Shown here: positions 1-6,050 of the stretch, in pieces
Numbering within the stretch: the stretch's first letter is position 1
Layout of the letters: each line of letters begins with the position of its first letter
DNA from: an uncultured Blautia sp.
GTDB lineage: Bacteria > Bacillota > Clostridia > Lachnospirales > Lachnospiraceae
Reading direction: 5' to 3'
DNA length: 6,748 bases
Assembly: GCA_934394595.1 (NCBI GenBank)
Contig: CAKRRX010000137.1
Coordinates: 1 to 6,748 of the forward strand
The notes under the pieces: generated by a model
Told to the model about the DNA's origin: nothing
Database searches by the model: none
The model's input: the letters and a program-made list of their open reading frames with translations, nothing else
Made by a program: the position numbers and the translations under genes

Positions 1-3
1 CTA

Positions 4-32
4 TTGACAAATTCGATAATCGAAAATATAAT
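4..32 (+). promoter_or_regulatory. Consensus sigma-A promoter P1
   Basis: TTGACA at 4-9 and TATAAT at 27-32 are both exact consensus hexamers, separated by an optimal 17-bp spacer. Transcription would start near 39 and give a leader of about 200 nt before the regulator gene. The LacI-type repeats begin roughly 10 bp downstream of that start, so a bound repressor could block initiation or act as a roadblock. The -35 box is only three bases from the window edge, so any upstream activator or UP element cannot be assessed. Confidence 0.75.
12..24. promoter_or_regulatory. Perfect palindrome in the P1 spacer
   Basis: TTCGAT-A-ATCGAA is a perfect 6+1+6 inverted repeat lying wholly between the -35 and -10 boxes of P1. 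A protein bound here would compete directly with RNA polymerase. It differs from the LacI-type motif further downstream (no ACTAAA arm and no central CCG), so it may serve a second regulator. It is short and A/T-rich, so chance is possible. Confidence 0.4.
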
Positions 33-45
33 AAACTCAGATTTC

Positions 46-100
46 AGAAGTAAACCGTTTTACTAAACCGTTCCACTAAACCGATTTACCAAATTCTGAT
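46..100. repeat. 13-bp direct repeats forming a LacI half-site array
   Basis: Units start at 49, 62, 75 and 88: AGTAAACCGTTTT, ACTAAACCGTTCC, ACTAAACCGATTT and a degenerate ACCAAATTCTGAT. Read as operator halves, the array has one left half (46-56) and three right halves (57-67, 70-80, 83-93) resembling GnTTYACTAAA. The first pair makes a dyad, AGTAAACC/GTTTTACT at 49-64, with one mismatched pair. The second and third dyads are much weaker. These arms match the clean operator at 136-157, so the same LacI-family protein is the likely ligand. A 13-bp period is not a whole helical turn, so neighbouring sites would overlap and face different ways. Confidence 0.65.
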
Positions 101-135
101 ATTGAGAAAAAAGATTAGTAAATTTTTTTTATTTG

Positions 136-157
136 TTTAGTAAACCGCTTCACTAAA
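136..157. promoter_or_regulatory. LacI-family operator
   Basis: This 22-bp dyad starts TTTAGTAAACC and ends GCTTCACTAAA, with the axis at the C146/G147 step. The outer six bases on each side are perfectly complementary and 8 of 11 pairs match overall. A central CpG flanked by A-rich and T-rich arms is the hallmark of LacI/PurR-type operators, where the hinge-helix leucine inserts at the CpG. The site sits about 80 bp before the LacI-family gene and overlaps the -35 box of P2, which implies autorepression. It resembles a CcpA cre site only in the core, because the flanks are GT...AC rather than TG...CA. Confidence 0.75.
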
Positions 158-177
158 TGGACAAAATAGGATATACT
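149..177 (+). promoter_or_regulatory. Probable second promoter P2 overlapped by the operator
   Basis: TTCACT at 149-154 (4 of 6 against TTGACA) and TATACT at 172-177 (5 of 6 against TATAAT) are separated by 17 bp, giving a predicted start near 184. The -35 box lies entirely in the right arm of the operator at 136-157, so repressor and polymerase could not bind together. A run of eight T at 123-130 falls where an UP element would be. It is weaker than P1 in consensus terms. Confidence 0.55.
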
Positions 178-187
178 GGCATTAAGT

Positions 188-214
188 TCAGAAAGAAAAA
201 AGTTTGGTTTCTGA
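188..214 (+). other. Weak leader stem-loop
   Basis: TCAGAAA at 188-194 can pair with TTTCTGA at 208-214 around a 13-nt loop, near the 5' end of the P2 transcript. The stem is A/U-rich and only 7 bp, and no U-tract follows. It may be a 5'-end stabiliser or simply chance. It does not cover the Shine-Dalgarno sequence. Confidence 0.25.
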
Positions 215-239
215 CAGTAAGAGTTGAGGTGAGGGGCTT

Positions 240-1310
240 ATGGCAGATAAAAAAGTAACAATAGCAGAAGTGGCAAAGAGGGCTGGAGTATCGAAGGCAA
301 CAATCTCAAATTACCTGAATAAGCGATATGACAGGATGAAAGAGGAAACGAAAGATAAGATCCAGGAGGCAATCGATGCTTTGGGTTATATCCCAAGTAT
401 CAGTGCGCGCAGGTTGTCGGCCAAGGAGAAAAGTAAAACAGTAGGTTTGATAATTCCAGGAAATCTGGCAAATGTGTTTGACACAATGTATTTTCCACAG
501 GTATTTGATGCTGTTGGAAAAGCGGCTGAAAAGCAAGGCTATTCGGTTTTAATCTATGCACAGAACAGCAAAAAGCTGGGAGTTGAGCAGATGGAATATC
601 TCCTGGGTTTGGGAAAATCACTGGTGGATGGCTTCCTGGTATTTTCCCTGACACCTAGGGACCGATATTTCAAGGAATTCGAGAAGAATAAGATTCCATA
701 TGTATGTGTGGGAAAAATCAAAGGCTACGATGATTACAATTATGTGGCAACGGATCACGCACAGACAGTAAAAGAAGCCGTGGATTATCTGGTTCAGCTG
801 GGACATGAGAAAATCGCCATGCTGACAGAGGATAAGGTTAGTGTAGTAGAGGAATATTGTTTCCCAGCCTATAAAGAGGCTATGGAACAGCATGGGATCC
901 CTTACAGGGAGGACTATTACTACAGCTTTTTTTGCGGTGAGATTGCAGGAAATGCAGAAAGGGTATTTAATGAGATGCTTCAGAAAAAAGAACGTCCCAG
1001 TGCATTTATCATTCCGGCAAATCTTACCAGATATCTGAAAAGGGCGGTGAAAGCCAACAATCTGTACATTCCTGATGATCTTTCCCTGATCACTTTGGAA
1101 TACTATGAAAACTATTATTCAGAGTATGCGACATTCCAGAATATGGAATACACCCGGGTTCCTTCTGTAGCAGATAAGGTTTCTGAAGTTGCATTACAAA
1201 AACTGATCGGTCTGATTGAACAGCCGGAAGAAAAATTTGAATCCTGTCTGGAGCCGATAGAGCTTAAGATAGGAAAAACAACAAGGGTAAAAGCAAAAAC
1301 CGTAAACTGA
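240..1310 (+). CDS. LacI-family transcriptional regulator
   Basis: This 356-residue protein has the normal LacI/GalR length and architecture. The N-terminal helix-turn-helix covers about residues 6-27, with VTIAEVAKRAGVSKATIS giving the two helices. The rest of the headpiece runs to Y50 (LGYIP), and the hinge helix at about 52-60 carries Leu59, which inserts at the operator CpG in this family. From about 67 (TVGLIIPG) to 345 it is a periplasmic-binding-protein-like ligand and dimerisation domain. The start is set by GAGGTGA at 226-232, seven bases before the ATG. It is the first gene of the operon and ends 15 bp before the binding-protein gene, so it is probably co-transcribed and autoregulated through the operators upstream. 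It most likely represses until a pathway sugar acid or intermediate binds. The ligand is unknown. Confidence 0.93.
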   Translation: MADKKVTIAEVAKRAGVSKATISNYLNKRYDRMKEETKDKIQEAIDALGYIPSISARRLSAKEKSKTVGLIIPGNLANVFDTMYFPQVFDAVGKAAEKQGYSVLIYAQNSKKLGVEQMEYLLGLGKSLVDGFLVFSLTPRDRYFKEFEKNKIPYVCVGKIKGYDDYNYVATDHAQTVKEAVDYLVQLGHEKIAMLTEDKVSVVEEYCFPAYKEAMEQHGIPYREDYYYSFFCGEIAGNAERVFNEMLQKKERPSAFIIPANLTRYLKRAVKANNLYIPDDLSLITLEYYENYYSEYATFQNMEYTRVPSVADKVSEVALQKLIGLIEQPEEKFESCLEPIELKIGKTTRVKAKTVN

Positions 1311-1325
1311 AAGGAGAAAAACACT

Positions 1326-2612
1326 ATGAAAACTAAGAAGGCGTTAGCAGCAGTATTGGGAATGACAATGTTAAGCGGATCTTTTGTCGTATCAGCACCG
1401 GCAGAGGTAAAGGCTGCTGATAAAAAACTGGTATTTTGGGACAAATCTGAGTATGTAGCAGCATACAACGACATGATGAAAGCAAAACTGGATGAATTCG
1501 CCGAAGCAAATGGTGTGGAAGTAGAATATGTAATCGTTCCTTCAGGAGATATCAAGCAGAAACTTGCAGCAGCTATTGAGTCCGGTAATCAGCCTGACCT
1601 GATCATGGGGGATAACACATTAGTTGCAGAATATATTAACAGCGATCAGCTGGCAGAAGTAGATGATGTTCTGGAAAATATCGACTTCAAAGAAAATGCA
1701 CTTAGATATGCAACCTTTAACGACAAGAACTATCTTGTACCACTTTCCTTTACAGCACCGGGTATGTATATCAGAAAAGATAAATGGGAAGAAAAAGGCC
1801 TGGATATGCCGACTACATGGGAAGAGCTGAAAGAGGATGCCGAAAAGATCAATGATCCGGAAAACGGCTTCTATGCATTAGGACTTCCTCTTGGAGCAAG
1901 CGGCGGCGGAGATGCTGAGTCCTTCGTAAGAACCGTAATCCTTGACTTTGGCGGAAGACTTGTTGATGAGAACGGAAAGGTTGTGGTAAACAGCCCTGAG
2001 ACTCTTGCAGCAATGGAATATATCGCATCCTTATATGAAGAAGGACTTTGCCCACCAGATGCAACTACATGGGATGACAGTGCAAACAACTCTGCATGGA
2101 TGGCTGGTACAGTAGGTATGGTATGTAATTCCGGTTCCATTATTTCTTCTATGGAGCAGGAGAATCCAGACCTTCTGGCAAACACTCAGATCATCCAGTA
2201 CCCAGCAGTATCTGCTGATGACACTTCCTATACATTAGGTGGAGCAAACGTATTTGGTATCTTTGAGACCGGAGCAAACACAGATGTAGCAAAAGAGTTC
2301 GTTTCCTATTATTTCAGCGATACAGATTACTATAATCAGATGGTTGAGGCTATGGGCGCTATGTGGCAGCCAGTTGTCAATGGATATGATGATACAGATT
2401 TCTGGAATGCAGAAGACCACATTGGCTGGTTAAAGAACTCCGAAAACTTAGTACTTACCACTTATCCGGCACCTACAACCGGTGAGGCAGCAACAAGCTT
2501 TACAAACCAGGCTTGCGTAAAGGCTATGCAGCAGATCGTTGTTAACGGTGTAGATCCTCAGGAAGCTCTTGATTCTCTGGAGCAGTCCCTGATCGAGCTT
2601 TACGGTGAATGA
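1326..2612 (+). CDS. ABC transporter sugar-type solute-binding protein
   Basis: This is the extracellular substrate-capture subunit of a CUT1-type importer (428 residues; SBP_bac_1-like fold). The signal peptide has basic residues K2, K4 and K5, a hydrophobic core at about 6-23 and a likely signal peptidase I site after VKA (residues 28-30). The mature protein starts ADKKLVFWDKSEY, which is typical of the first beta-strand. Family features include QPDLIMGDNTLVAEY, the TTWEELKEDAEKI segment and the late MWQPV segment. No cysteine occurs in the first 40 residues, so it is not a standard lipoprotein, which is unusual for a Gram-positive binding protein. AAGGAG at 1311-1316 is nine bases before the ATG. 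The permeases follow after a strong hairpin. It probably binds an oligosaccharide or a sugar-acid-containing ligand. Specificity cannot be read from the sequence. Confidence 0.92.
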   Translation: MKTKKALAAVLGMTMLSGSFVVSAPAEVKAADKKLVFWDKSEYVAAYNDMMKAKLDEFAEANGVEVEYVIVPSGDIKQKLAAAIESGNQPDLIMGDNTLVAEYINSDQLAEVDDVLENIDFKENALRYATFNDKNYLVPLSFTAPGMYIRKDKWEEKGLDMPTTWEELKEDAEKINDPENGFYALGLPLGASGGGDAESFVRTVILDFGGRLVDENGKVVVNSPETLAAMEYIASLYEEGLCPPDATTWDDSANNSAWMAGTVGMVCNSGSIISSMEQENPDLLANTQIIQYPAVSADDTSYTLGGANVFGIFETGANTDVAKEFVSYYFSDTDYYNQMVEAMGAMWQPVVNGYDDTDFWNAEDHIGWLKNSENLVLTTYPAPTTGEAATSFTNQACVKAMQQIVVNGVDPQEALDSLEQSLIELYGE

Positions 2613-2649
2613 TTTCTGGAAAGATCAATCCATTTTAAATGAGTAAAAT

Positions 2650-2681
2650 GCAGAAGCTGTTCCAGATGGAACAGCTTCTGC
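2650..2681 (+). promoter_or_regulatory. Perfect 14-bp intercistronic hairpin
   Basis: GCAGAAGCTGTTCC at 2650-2663 pairs without mismatch with GGAACAGCTTCTGC at 2668-2681 around an AGAT loop. It lies 37 bases after the binding-protein stop and ends 23 bases before the permease start, just upstream of that gene's Shine-Dalgarno. The following bases (TAGAAAGGAA) have no U-tract, so it is not a standard intrinsic terminator. In many ABC operons a stem-loop here protects the upstream mRNA from 3' decay, so that binding protein is made in excess over permease. That role is inferred. Confidence 0.8.
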
Positions 2682-2704
2682 TAGAAAGGAAGAGGAAATT
2701 GTCA

Positions 2705-3601
2705 ATGGCTAATGTGAAAAGAAAATATGAATCACAGGCAAAGAAAGACAGAAGACTGGGACTGATATTGATGATTCCGATCATCCTTGTAGTATTTGGA
2801 ATAATGGGTTATCCGTTCTGCCGTGCGCTCTATCTGTCATTTACCAATAAGGTGGTAGGAAAACCGGAGGAATTTGTTGGATTAGAAAACTATATCAAAT
2901 TGTTCCATGATCCTATTTACTGGAAATCTCTGAAGAACACTATCGTTTATACAGTGGGCTGTATTGCTGCAAAGCTTGCACTGGGACTTTTATGGGCGGT
3001 ACTGCTTAACAGAAGTTTCAAGGGAAAATCCTTTTTCCGTACAGTACTTTTGATTCCGTGGGCGATTCCCGGAATGGTAGCTGCAACGACCTGGCGCTGG
3101 ATGTACGACAGTACTTATGGAATTATCAACAGCCTTCTGATCTCTTTAGGGGTTACGAAGATTGGAATTCCGTGGCTCAGTGACCCGAATCTTACACTGC
3201 TTACAACGATGATCGTAAATATATGGAGAGGAATTCCTTTCTTTATGTTCAGTATCCTGGGAGCTTTACAGACACTGGAAAAACAGCAGTATGAAGCTGC
3301 TTATGTAGATGGCGCAGGAGCATTTAAACAGTTCTGGTATATCACACTTCCGTCTATTTCAAGTGTAATCGGAATTACCACATTGTTATCTACAATCTGG
3401 ACATTTAATGACTTTGAAAACGTATATCTGATCACAGGAGGAGGCCCGTTATATGCTTCCAGTACAATCGCAACCTATACCTATGATATGGCTTTTATTC
3501 AGAATAACTTTGCAAGAGCTGTATCTGTAGCGATTTCTGTTATTCCGTTATTGCTGATCCTGATATTTATCTACACAAAAGCCAATAAAGAGGAAGAATA
3601 G
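2705..3601 (+). CDS. ABC transporter permease, MalF/UgpA-type
   Basis: This is the first of two inner-membrane subunits of the CUT1 importer, 298 residues from this start. After a basic cytoplasmic N-terminus, a first membrane segment covers about residues 18-40. Several more hydrophobic segments follow, the last being VSVAISVIPLLLILIFIY near the C-terminus. The EAA loop that docks the ATPase is at 197-216 (EAAYVDGAGAFKQFWYITLP) and matches the consensus well. I chose the ATG at 2705 because AGAGGA at 2691-2696 is eight bases upstream. An in-frame ATG at 2639 would add 22 residues, but these are encoded by the intercistronic hairpin and that ATG lacks a good ribosome binding site. The gene ends 14 bp before the second permease, with which it should heterodimerise. 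Confidence 0.93.
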   Translation: MANVKRKYESQAKKDRRLGLILMIPIILVVFGIMGYPFCRALYLSFTNKVVGKPEEFVGLENYIKLFHDPIYWKSLKNTIVYTVGCIAAKLALGLLWAVLLNRSFKGKSFFRTVLLIPWAIPGMVAATTWRWMYDSTYGIINSLLISLGVTKIGIPWLSDPNLTLLTTMIVNIWRGIPFFMFSILGALQTLEKQQYEAAYVDGAGAFKQFWYITLPSISSVIGITTLLSTIWTFNDFENVYLITGGGPLYASSTIATYTYDMAFIQNNFARAVSVAISVIPLLLILIFIYTKANKEEE

Positions 3602-3615
3602 GAGGGAAGATTATC

Positions 3616-4455
3616 ATGGTAATGAAAAGACATAAAAGAATTGCTGCTTCGGCAACGACATACATACTTCTGATAATTGCACTTGTGTGGACTATTTTTC
3701 CGGTATACTGGATGATCAAATCTTCCATAACAGTAAACAGTGAAATGTATGTGGCACGTCCGTCACTGATCGCAAAACATTACACCTTTGAAAACTATGT
3801 AGACCTTTTTACCAAAACAGAATTTCCCAGGGCCCTTTTAAACAGTCTTATGATCGCCTTTTTGACAACTGTCTGTTGTCTGCTGATCAGTATTCTTGGC
3901 TCTTATGCAATGACAAGACTGAAATATCCGGGAAGAAGATTTTTCAAAACAAGCATTATCTTTTCTTATTTAATACCTACTGCAGTGCTTTTCGTACCGA
4001 TGTATGTATTTGTAAGTAAACTTGGATTCTATGACAACAAATGGGCATTGCTGATCATTTATCCAACCACTGTTGTGCCGTACTGCTGCTATATGCTGAT
4101 GAGTTATTTTAAGGCCATTCCTTATGCACTTGAGGAAGCAGCGCTGATTGATGGCTGTACCAGAATGAAATCCTTAAGATACATCATCACACCAATTGCA
4201 CTTCCCGGTATCGCAGTTGTTGCAACCTTTGCATTTACAATGTCCTGGAACGAATATTTATACGCCATGATCATGACCACAAGTCCCGCACAGCAGACTG
4301 CTGTAGTTGCCATTTCCAGCTTCAAATACGCGGATTCGGCAATCTGGGGAAGAATCATGGCAGCATCAGTACTCACATCTTTGCCGGTTACGATCATTTA
4401 TATTGTAGCACAGGCACAGCTGATCTCAGGCAAATCAGATGGAAGCGTGAAATAA
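3616..4455 (+). CDS. ABC transporter permease, MalG/UgpE-type
   Basis: This is the second membrane subunit of the importer (279 residues). A basic N-terminus (MVMKRHKR) precedes a first membrane segment at about 12-33. The EAA loop at 174-197 (EAALIDGC, then ITPIALPG) is followed by the typical FTMSWNEYLYAM stretch of the MalG group. AGGAGG at 3600-3605 overlaps the stop codon of the preceding permease and lies ten bases before the ATG, indicating translational coupling. A second in-frame ATG at 3622 is less well spaced. No ATPase gene is adjacent. CUT1 systems in Firmicutes commonly share one MsmX/MsmK-type ATPase encoded elsewhere, which is the likely arrangement here. Confidence 0.93.
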   Translation: MVMKRHKRIAASATTYILLIIALVWTIFPVYWMIKSSITVNSEMYVARPSLIAKHYTFENYVDLFTKTEFPRALLNSLMIAFLTTVCCLLISILGSYAMTRLKYPGRRFFKTSIIFSYLIPTAVLFVPMYVFVSKLGFYDNKWALLIIYPTTVVPYCCYMLMSYFKAIPYALEEAALIDGCTRMKSLRYIITPIALPGIAVVATFAFTMSWNEYLYAMIMTTSPAQQTAVVAISSFKYADSAIWGRIMAASVLTSLPVTIIYIVAQAQLISGKSDGSVK

Positions 4456-4469
4456 TTTGCCGCTGGGGT

Positions 4470-4520
4470 ATCCATGGATCCTGTCATGCCGGCATGGCCG
4501 GTCCGCAGATGCCCTTCGGG
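4470..4520 (+). other. GC-rich palindromic cluster before the dehydratase gene
   Basis: The 105-bp gap between the second permease and the dehydratase gene holds several overlapping dyads. ATCCATGGAT (4470-4479) and CATGCCGGCATG (4485-4496) are perfect palindromes, and CCGGC/GCCGG (4489-4493 with 4497-4501) forms a competing stem. GGATC (4476-4480) can pair with GGTCC (4500-4504), one pair being G-U, to enclose the CATG stem. A small CCC-TTC-GGG stem follows at 4512-4520. No U-run follows, so this is not a clear terminator. It is visibly more GC-rich than its surroundings. The ribosome binding site AGAGGG at 4548-4553 lies outside it. Function is unknown; mRNA processing or stability is one option. 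Confidence 0.5.
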
Positions 4521-4560
4521 AATTTCATAGCAAAAATAATCAAGAAGAGAGGGAAAACAA

Positions 4561-5928
4561 ATGGACAAAGCTTATGAGGAAATTTTACAGAATGTGAATA
4601 CCAATTCAAGACCTTCCGATTTGAGGATCACGGATCTGCGCGTTGCAGATATTGTAGGCGCACCGATGCACTGCACTTTGGTAAAAATTTATACCAATCA
4701 GGGTCTTGTTGGTTACGGCGAAGTTCGTGACGGAGCAGACCGAAAATTCATTTTAGCATTAAAGAGCAGACTGATCGGGGAAAATCCCTGCAATATTGAT
4801 AAATTATTCAGAAGAATCAAACAGTTTGGAGGCCATGCAAGACAGGGCGGCGGTGTCTGCGGTGTAGAAATCGCACTTTGGGATCTTGCAGGAAAGGCTT
4901 ATGGTGTTCCGATTTATCAGATGCTTGGAGGTAAATTCAGAGACAAGATCCGTATTTACTGTGACACAGATGTAGAAGGAAAGCATACCGGAATCGATAT
5001 GGGAAAGGCATTAAAGGCAAGAATGGAAAAAGGCTTTACTTTCCTGAAAATGGATCTTGGCATTGACCTTTTATACGATGAACCAGGCGCACTGTGCGCA
5101 CCTCTTGGATTTGTTCAGGAACTGAAAGCAGCAACTGCATATGATGCAATTCCAAGAAACTTAGATGAGAAAGAAACATATCTTCGCAACCGCCACTATG
5201 ATGTGAACAATATTCCACATCCATTTACAGGCATTCAGGTAACAGAGCATGGCTTTGATATCCTGGAGCAGTATGTAAAAGATGTAAGAAGCATTATCGG
5301 ATATGATATTCCACTTGCAATTGACCATTTTGGACATATTGGTGTGGAATCCTGCATCAAGCTGGCAAGAAGAATTGAAAAATATAACATCGCATGGATG
5401 GAGGATCTGATTCCGTGGCAGCTGACAGATCAGTATGTACGCCTGAGAAATTCCTGTGCAGTTCCGATCTGTACAGGCGAGGATATTTATCTGAAAGAAA
5501 ACTTCAGACCTCTTCTGGAAAAAGGCGGTGTATCAGTGATCCATCCGGATATCCTTACTTCCGGTGGAATCCTTGAGAATAAGAAAATCGGTGACCTTGC
5601 ACAGGAATATGGTGTTGCAATGGCTGTTCATATGGCTGAGAGCCCAATCGCTTGTATGGCTGCTGTTCACAGTATTGCAGCTACCGAGAACTTCCTTGCA
5701 CAGGAATTCCATTCTGTAGATGTTCCGTGGTGGGATGATCTGGTAACCGGACTTCCGAAACCACTGGTACAGAACGGTTATATTACAGTTCCGGATAAAC
5801 CAGGTCTTGGTATTGATGAGATCGTGGATGAGGTTGTGCTGGAACACATTCATCCGGATTATCCGGGAATCTGGCTTCCAACGGACGAGTGGAACCATGA
5901 TTATTCCCATGACCGCCTGTGGAGCTGA
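4561..5928 (+). CDS. Enolase-superfamily (mandelate racemase subgroup) probable acid-sugar dehydratase
   Basis: This is a 455-residue cytoplasmic protein. The capping N-terminal domain covers about residues 22-135 and the barrel domain about 140-420. Metal ligands are D255, E281 (AWMEDL) and E307 (CTGEDIY). The general acid/base dyad is D330 (VIHPD) with H357 (MAVHMAESP). The spacing of 26, 26, 23 and 27 residues is exactly that of D195, E221, E247, D270 and H297 in mandelate racemase. E382 (LAQEFH) fits the later conserved glutamate. The strand-2 lysine motif is K163-M-D165 rather than KxK. F257 replaces the Asn or His usually found two residues after the first metal ligand, with H256 and H259 beside it (DHFGH). 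K163 and D255 are 92 residues apart against about 30 in mandelate racemase, so the barrel carries an insert of about 60 residues. The dyad and context favour dehydration of an aldonate- or uronate-like acid to a 2-keto-3-deoxy acid; the substrate is unknown. AGAGGG at 4548-4553 sets the start. Confidence 0.88.
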   Translation: MDKAYEEILQNVNTNSRPSDLRITDLRVADIVGAPMHCTLVKIYTNQGLVGYGEVRDGADRKFILALKSRLIGENPCNIDKLFRRIKQFGGHARQGGGVCGVEIALWDLAGKAYGVPIYQMLGGKFRDKIRIYCDTDVEGKHTGIDMGKALKARMEKGFTFLKMDLGIDLLYDEPGALCAPLGFVQELKAATAYDAIPRNLDEKETYLRNRHYDVNNIPHPFTGIQVTEHGFDILEQYVKDVRSIIGYDIPLAIDHFGHIGVESCIKLARRIEKYNIAWMEDLIPWQLTDQYVRLRNSCAVPICTGEDIYLKENFRPLLEKGGVSVIHPDILTSGGILENKKIGDLAQEYGVAMAVHMAESPIACMAAVHSIAATENFLAQEFHSVDVPWWDDLVTGLPKPLVQNGYITVPDKPGLGIDEIVDEVVLEHIHPDYPGIWLPTDEWNHDYSHDRLWS

Positions 5929-5943
5929 TATTTTACCACAGCG
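5914..5943 (+). other. Stem-loop spanning the dehydratase stop codon
   Basis: CTGTGG at 5917-5922 pairs with CCACAG at 5936-5941. Two further G-C pairs (5914-5915 with 5942-5943) form across a single bulged C. The 13-nt loop contains the TGA stop. It lies immediately before the stronger GC hairpin at 5956-5978, so the two may together form a 3'-end barrier. Translation to the stop would disrupt it, so it could only form between ribosomes. Confidence 0.35.
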
Positions 5944-5955
5944 ACAGACAAAGAC

Positions 5956-5978
5956 CCGGCGGCGGATTGCGCCGCCGG
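5956..5978 (+). other. GC-rich 9-bp hairpin downstream of the dehydratase gene
   Basis: CCGGCGGCG at 5956-5964 pairs perfectly with CGCCGCCGG at 5970-5978 around a GATTG loop, all G-C pairs. It begins 28 bases after the stop codon. The bases that follow (TGTTACTATTCAC) are not a U-tract, so complete termination is unlikely. It could cause partial termination or act as a 3' exonuclease barrier, lowering the level of the downstream RraA-like gene relative to the dehydratase. Confidence 0.65.
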
Positions 5979-6050
5979 TGTTACTATTCACAATTTGCGG
6001 GAAACCATGAATGATAGGGAATCATATAAAGAAGAAAGGAATTTTAAATT

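Noticed and set aside
109..130. Intrinsic terminator ending in the T-run at 123-130
   Set aside because: No G-C stem precedes the run; it more likely acts as an A/T-rich upstream promoter element.
140..153. CcpA cre site
   Set aside because: The core AAAnCGCTT is shared by LacI-family operators, but the outer bases are GT...AC instead of TG...CA, and the ACTAAA arms match the neighbouring repeats, so a local regulator fits better.
1115..1555. 146-codon open frame on the minus strand
   Set aside because: It runs antisense across the end of the regulator and the start of the binding-protein gene, has no recognisable motif or ribosome binding site, and looks like a coding shadow.
2639..2704. 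In-frame N-terminal extension of the first permease from the ATG at 2639 (22 residues)
   Set aside because: These codons are the intercistronic hairpin, that ATG has no good Shine-Dalgarno, and the ATG at 2705 has AGAGGA eight bases upstream and gives the usual family N-terminus.
5956..5985. Rho-independent terminator after the dehydratase gene
   Set aside because: The stem is strong but the following bases have no run of T, and the next gene is in the same orientation with a good ribosome binding site and related function.
5533..5991. 152-codon open frame on the minus strand
   Set aside because: It is antisense to the conserved C-terminal half of the dehydratase and is rich in Cys, His and Arg in the way shadow frames usually are.
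6011..6025. ATGAT-AGGGA-ATCAT mini-hairpin before the RraA-like gene
   Set aside because: It has only five A/T-rich pairs and lies upstream of, not over, the real Shine-Dalgarno at 6035-6040; too weak to call.
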